Positions 59,570-64,000 of a stretch of 64,000 bases of DNA are shown here, piece by piece. This DNA is from Euryodendron excelsum (taxonomy: Eukaryota > Streptophyta > Magnoliopsida > Ericales > Pentaphylacaceae), in contig CM065379.1 of assembly GCA_033060915.1 (NCBI GenBank), positions 29,563,318-29,627,317 on the forward strand, read 5' to 3'. The notes under the pieces are model-generated. The model searched no databases. It saw only the letters and a program-made list of their open reading frames with translations, and was not told the DNA's origin. Numbering within the stretch: the first letter of the stretch is position 1; each line of letters begins with the position of its first letter. Made by a program: the position numbers and the translations under genes.

Positions 59570-59830
59570 CTTTCCAATTCCAATCAGGTACGACTTTCCG
59601 AAGATGGTAAGTCCCCTTTCCAATCAGGCACATCTTTCTGAAGACGGTAAGTCCCCTTTCCAAATCCAACAGGTATGTCATTCTGAAGACGGTAAGTCCC
59701 CTTTCTAATCAGGCGCATCTTTCCGAAGACGGTAAGTCCCCTTTCCAATAAAGCGCGTCTTTTCGAAGATGGTAAGTCCCCTTTCCAATCAGGTACGTCT
59801 TTCCGAAGACGGTAAGTCCCCTTTCCAATT
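59570..59830 (+). repeat. 42-bp half-unit hairpin repeats (O subfamily)
   Basis: About six units of the form CAATCAGGCACGTCTTTCCG-AAGACGGTAAGTCCCCTTTC. The stem CGTCTT/AAGACG replaces CGTCTC/GAGACG of the 81-bp unit, so both sides of the stem changed together. The 5' LTR of O has the same array at about 18295-18540. Confidence 0.85.
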
Positions 59831-61042
59831 CTAATTCCAATTCCAATCCCTCTCTCGAGATAGTTGATATCTCAAGACGGTAATTCTATCCAATCCAGCA
59901 TGTTTTTCGAAGAAAATCTCTTCGGAACGATAAGTCCCTTTAAACCTGTCGACCGGGACGAGACCCCAAGTCCCTTAGATGGTAGAACGGTCCACCTTTG
60001 GCACCAGCTAGCTCGCCAATGCAGAAATGTCCATTTCAAGCACGCCTTTTGAGAAAGTTGACTTCTTAGGCGCTAAGTCCCTTTAGCAGCTTCCCGAGAT
60101 CAGGTAGTCTCGAGAATAATCGCGAACCGTCAGAGTAGCGAAAATACTGGCGAACAGGTCGATATAGGGAATTGCCAACAAACCCCTGTATCATGGGACC
60201 ACCGTCAGATTGGCGGAAACACTCAAAACCCTGGTCAACACCAGTGCCTGCTAGCCCACGTCGGTGAAAAATGACCAAATTGCCCCTAGGGCCTTTTTTC
60301 CAGTACGTTTCTCGAGAGCACACCTAAGCCCTCAGAACGATAAGTCCACCCTTCTAGATCGTCCCAGAGATGATCCAGCATGATTAGGTGCCCTCCAGTC
60401 TGTTTCGGGTTAATTCCGAGACTTTTCGATTAAGATGACCATTTTGCCCCTAGGCGTCCGAACACCCTGGGAACTACACCAGCCCTGGGTATCAAACCGG
60501 TAACTTCCCGAGCATGCCTCCTATAGTATTCTTAACCTTTCTTTATCTTTCGGGATCATTCCAAGTCAATTCCGGCAAACCCGGTGCAAAATGACCATTT
60601 TGCCCCTAGGGGGCCGGTCGCCTTTTCCGACCACACCGGCTCTGGGTATCAAACTGAAAACATTTGAGAATATTCTAAATAATGTTTCCATATCTCAAGT
60701 CTTTTTCCAGGACATTTCGGGTCCATCCCGGCAGCTTTCCGACTCGATTGACTGTTCTGCCCCTAATAGCCCGGTCAATCCTTCTGACACATCCTATCTT
60801 TATTTTTCAAGTCCAACATCTCTGAGACACTGTTCTAAGTGTTCTTGCCCTTTTCCTAGCCTTCCGGGCCAATGCCGGTCCCTTAAATCATTCTCGGACT
60901 TTCTGGAGTCACTCTTAGTGAAGCTAGACTAAAAATTGCATGGTAGTCACTAGTACAGGCGCCAAAATCTATCAAAGATACGTTGCTTGCCCACTTAACA
61001 AACTTTTCTAACTTGCTAGTGGCGCCAAGCCAAAAAATAGCC

Positions 61043-61126
61043 TAGCGCTACTCCTAATGGTGCCAAGAGGAATTTTGGCCTGGCGCTACTACAACAGGCG
61101 CCAGGTCTATCCCATCTCTATAAATA
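61043..61126 (+). promoter_or_regulatory. 38-bp inverted repeats and TATA box, O 3' LTR
   Basis: Units start at 61043 and 61081, and TATAAATA at 61119, in exact 38-bp steps. A remnant of a third unit (AGTGGCGCCAAG) precedes them. Confidence 0.8.
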
Positions 61127-61152
61127 CAGAGCCTCTTCCAACGTGAAGGAGG

Positions 61153-64000
61153 TGTCGCGCCCAGATTTTTCGCGCCCGAGGAATACTCACCCAAGCAGGA
61201 AAAATGTTGTACTCTCTCGTTAGAACTCACCCTCCTAGAAGAATGAGTGCGACTAGGTTTGAATTGAAAATTAGGTTTGAATAAAGGACTTTTGAAAAAG
61301 ATTTGGAGTCGCCACCTAACTTGATCAAGGTGAGTTAGGTCACCTAAAACTAAGAGTAATCCGAAGACTACACTTAGGGTTTTTGGAAAAAGGTTTTTGA
61401 AAATACCTCCTCAAGAGAGAGTTTTTAGGAAAACAGATTGTTTGGCAACCTTTGGAAAACATTTAGCCCTTTTTAGAAAAATAACTCCTTTTTGGTCTTT
61501 GAAAACAGTGATTCTAAGTTCGGAGGTTGGTTACGTGTAGGGAAGATGCACTAAGCTATCACCCTACCCCGCCCTTTCGGTACCTACATGTCAATCTACC
61601 CTAGATTTACCTATGGGAGTCTTCGACTAACTATAGTTCAACCCTATTCACTTTGAAAAAGAATGTTTAAAACGAAACTAATATGATGCATGATATGCAC
61701 GTGCAAGATGAGAGAATTGGAAAATAGATTTGAAAAGAGATTGATTTGAAATTGATTTGATTTGAAAATAGATTTGAAGAAATAGAATTGAAATTGAAAA
61801 GTTTGAAAATTGAAAATAGAAGTTTGAAAATAGAAATTTTGAAATTGGAATTTGAAAATTGATTGGAATTTGAAATTTGGAAAGATTTTGGAAACCGCAC
61901 CCATGAGGGTGGAATTAAAAGTTTGAAAAGTATTGTGACCGCACCTATGAAGGTTGCCTACGTATCCCTTTGGGGGAATCAGGTCAGTCGTAGTTCGGAC
62001 AAGAGTCCGATTGAAAATAGAAGAGTGGATTTGAAGAAGGAGATTGAATTGGAAGAAAGAGATTGAATTGAGATTAGAAAAGGAGATTGGAAATTGGAAT
62101 TGAGAAGATTGGACTTGGATTTGAGAAGATTGATTTTGGAAGAAAGATTTAGACCTGTTTTTAGAGAGATGAAGGTTTTAAGAAACCTAAACTTAGGAAA
62201 GAGACTTAGGAAAGGTTTGACTTGACTTGGAAGGTTTAGGAGATTAGGAAAGGTTGGATTTAAGAAATGTTTGAATTAGGAAATGTTCGATTTAGGAAAG
62301 TTTTGAATTAGGAAAGTTTCATTTTTGGAAAGTTTTCGAATTAGGAAAGTTTCATTTTTGGAAAGTTTTCGAGTTAGGAAAGTTTTGAATTTAGAAAATT
62401 TTGAATTTAGAAACATTTGAAAAAGGGAAGTTTTGATTTTGGAAAGTTTTGAAAACAAGGAAGTTTTGAAAATACGAAAGTTTCATTTTGGGAAAGGTTT
62501 GAAAAAGGAAAGTTTTGAAAATTGAAAAGTTTTGAATTTAGAAAGTTTTGGAAAAAGGAAAGTTTTCAGTTTAGGAAATGTTTGAATTAAGAAAGTTTTC
62601 AACTTAAGAAAGTCTTGAATTAAGAAAGTTTTGAATTTAGAAAAGTCTTAAATTTGGAAAGATTTGAAGTTTAAGAGAGTTTAGAATTTAGAAAGTTTTA
62701 GGTTTAGAAAGATTCAATTTAAGAAAGTTTCAAATTTAGAAAGTTTTGAATTTAGGAAGCTTAGAATTTTAGAAAGATTTGAAATTTAGAAAGTTTAGGA
62801 TTTAGAAAGTTTTTAGGTTTAAATTTTAGAAAGTCTTGAAATTAGGAAAGGCTTGAGTTTAGGAAAAGTTTGAAAACTTAGGTTTAAGAAGTTAAGATTT
62901 GAAAAGAGGGTAGAATTAGGAAAGGGTTGAATTAGGAAAGATTTGAAAGTTGAGTTTTTAAAATTTAGGAAAGATTTTTATGTTCAAGTTTTGGAAACTT
63001 AAGATTTAGGAAAGTGGAAGATTAGAAAGGATTGGAATTAGGAAAGATTTGGATTAGGAAGGGATTGGATTTGGTTTCTAAAAGAGAAAGGTTGGATTTT
63101 GTTTCCTAAAACGGAGGACGAGATCTAGTTTCCTAAACGGGGAGATTGGATTTGGTTTCTTAAAGAGAAGATAGGATTTGACAAGAATTTGGAGAGGGAA
63201 ATTTTAGAAACCCTAGTTTTGAAAAATTATAGTTTCGACGTAGAAAATAGGTTTTGGAAACATGTATAGTTTTGATGTAGAAAACAAAAGATTTTGGAAA
63301 CCTAGGTTTAGGGCAAAGTTTGAAAATTGTGTTTTTGGAAAGAAAATTAGGGTTTCCTAATTGTGGGTTCTAGGGCTTGATTTGGGGCTCTAAGGAAAGA
63401 GTTTTTGGAAAGTGTGTTTTTAGAAACGAAGGTTTTTCTAGAAAAGAATCCTAGGGAGGAGTTTTTGGAAAGTGAATTTAGAAAGAGAGTTTTTGGAAAA
63501 GATTTTAAAGAGAAGGAGTTTTGGAAGGTGTGTTTTTAGAAACGTAGATTTTGGAAGGGAAATCCTAGAGGGGAATTTCTAGAAAGAAGATTTTAGAAAG
63601 AGAGTTTTTAGAAAGATTTTTGAAGAGAGTTTTTAGAAAGTGGATTTTGAGGAAAAGATTTTTGAGAGGAGTGGAAAAAGAGAGTTTTGAAAAATAGATT
63701 TTGGAAGGGAGTTTTTGAAAACAATTTTGAAGAGGAGAGTTTTAGGAAAGTATATTGAAAAAGGAATTTTTAGGAGGAAATTCTTGGAGAGAGAGAGAGT
63801 TTTTGGAAAGTACAAAAACATCTCACTTTCCTAAAGCGATTCTAGCCATAAGAGGGCTAGAACCACTTTAAGAAAGTGGTTTTGAAAATAAAGTTTGAAA
63901 ATATAGGCCAAAAGGCCACTTTTAATATAACACTTTCCTAAAGCAACCCTAGCCATGGAAAGGCTAGAATCACCCTAGAATTGTGGATTTGAAAACAAGT
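61153..64000 (-). repeat. Partial LTR (minus), running off the window
   Basis: Plus-strand start TGTCGCGCCCAGATTTTTCG. It includes the conserved LTR end region (61153-61990) and most of the low-complexity tract (about 62000-63800). Its promoter and start lie beyond 64000. It is inserted into the 3' LTR of O. Confidence 0.88.

Larger units (their letters stand above)
18106..61152 (+). mobile_element. Element O: old plus-strand element hosting nested insertions
   Basis: O is bounded by two LTRs of one subfamily (18106 and 59388) that share 42-bp half-unit repeats not seen in the other LTRs. Between them, after removing insertions, are a leader (22011-22711, 34130-34309), gag remains (34658-35545), a non-coding middle, an antisense PMD pseudogene (37512-38691 plus 57363-58035) and a polypurine tract. 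It hosts a solo LTR with another inside it, and element E. A minus LTR cuts it at 61153. No pol reading frame is visible. Confidence 0.85.
59388..61152 (+). repeat. 3' LTR of element O, cut by another LTR
   Basis: It keeps U3 and the promoter and is interrupted 26 bases after the TATA box by a minus LTR at 61153. Like the 5' LTR of O it carries the 42-bp half-units rather than the 81-bp composite. The flank before the new LTR is GGAGG. Confidence 0.88.

Overview
The window is nuclear DNA of a flowering plant, from a large, repeat-rich genome. I see no host gene, no rRNA or tRNA gene and no bacterial feature. Almost all of the 64 kb is one family of long-LTR retroelement nested inside itself in both orientations. 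Twelve complete or partial LTR copies can be delimited. A typical LTR is about 5.1 kb, begins TGTAAGCACCCC and ends GGGCGCGACA. The gag type, the inferred tRNA-Arg primer site, the very long LTRs and the overall size point to the Tat/Ogre branch of Ty3/gypsy elements (family knowledge). The species cannot be named from this sequence.

Layout. 1-5521: 3' end of element A (+). 5522-8919: partial LTR (-). 8920-15265: remains of a minus-strand element (leader, primer site, LTR end) split by a + solo LTR at 9180-14324. 15266-18105: truncated + LTR with a scrap of leader. 18106-61152: element O (+), an old and deleted copy. O is interrupted by a solo LTR (22712-34124), which holds another solo LTR (27473-33758). 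It is also interrupted by an 18.7 kb two-LTR element E (38692-57362, minus strand). 61153-64000: start of one more minus LTR. Perfect 5-bp target duplications flank E (GTCTC), the solo LTR at 22712 (AGGGG) and the solo LTR at 27473 (CTTAG); the solo LTR at 9180 has a 4/5 match.

How the parts work together. Element E shows the whole plan: LTR, primer site, about 1.5 kb leader, a gag gene, about 2 kb without a long reading frame, an antisense gene for a plant mobile domain (PMD) protein, polypurine tract, LTR. No protease, reverse transcriptase or integrase reading frame is visible, so the family looks non-autonomous. The PMD gene has at least two introns, which can survive retrotransposition because the gene is antisense to the element RNA. 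The gag and PMD copies seen here carry stops or frameshifts.

The most striking non-coding signal is a 23-bp inverted repeat (TGGCGCCACT-N3-AGTGGCGCCA) repeated at exactly 38 bp in the LTR promoter. The TATA box starts at the next 38-bp step. A two-unit version with the same 38-bp spacing sits upstream of the antisense PMD gene in all three copies seen. This suggests that one regulator controls both promoters, possibly with the PMD gene in a feedback loop (inference).
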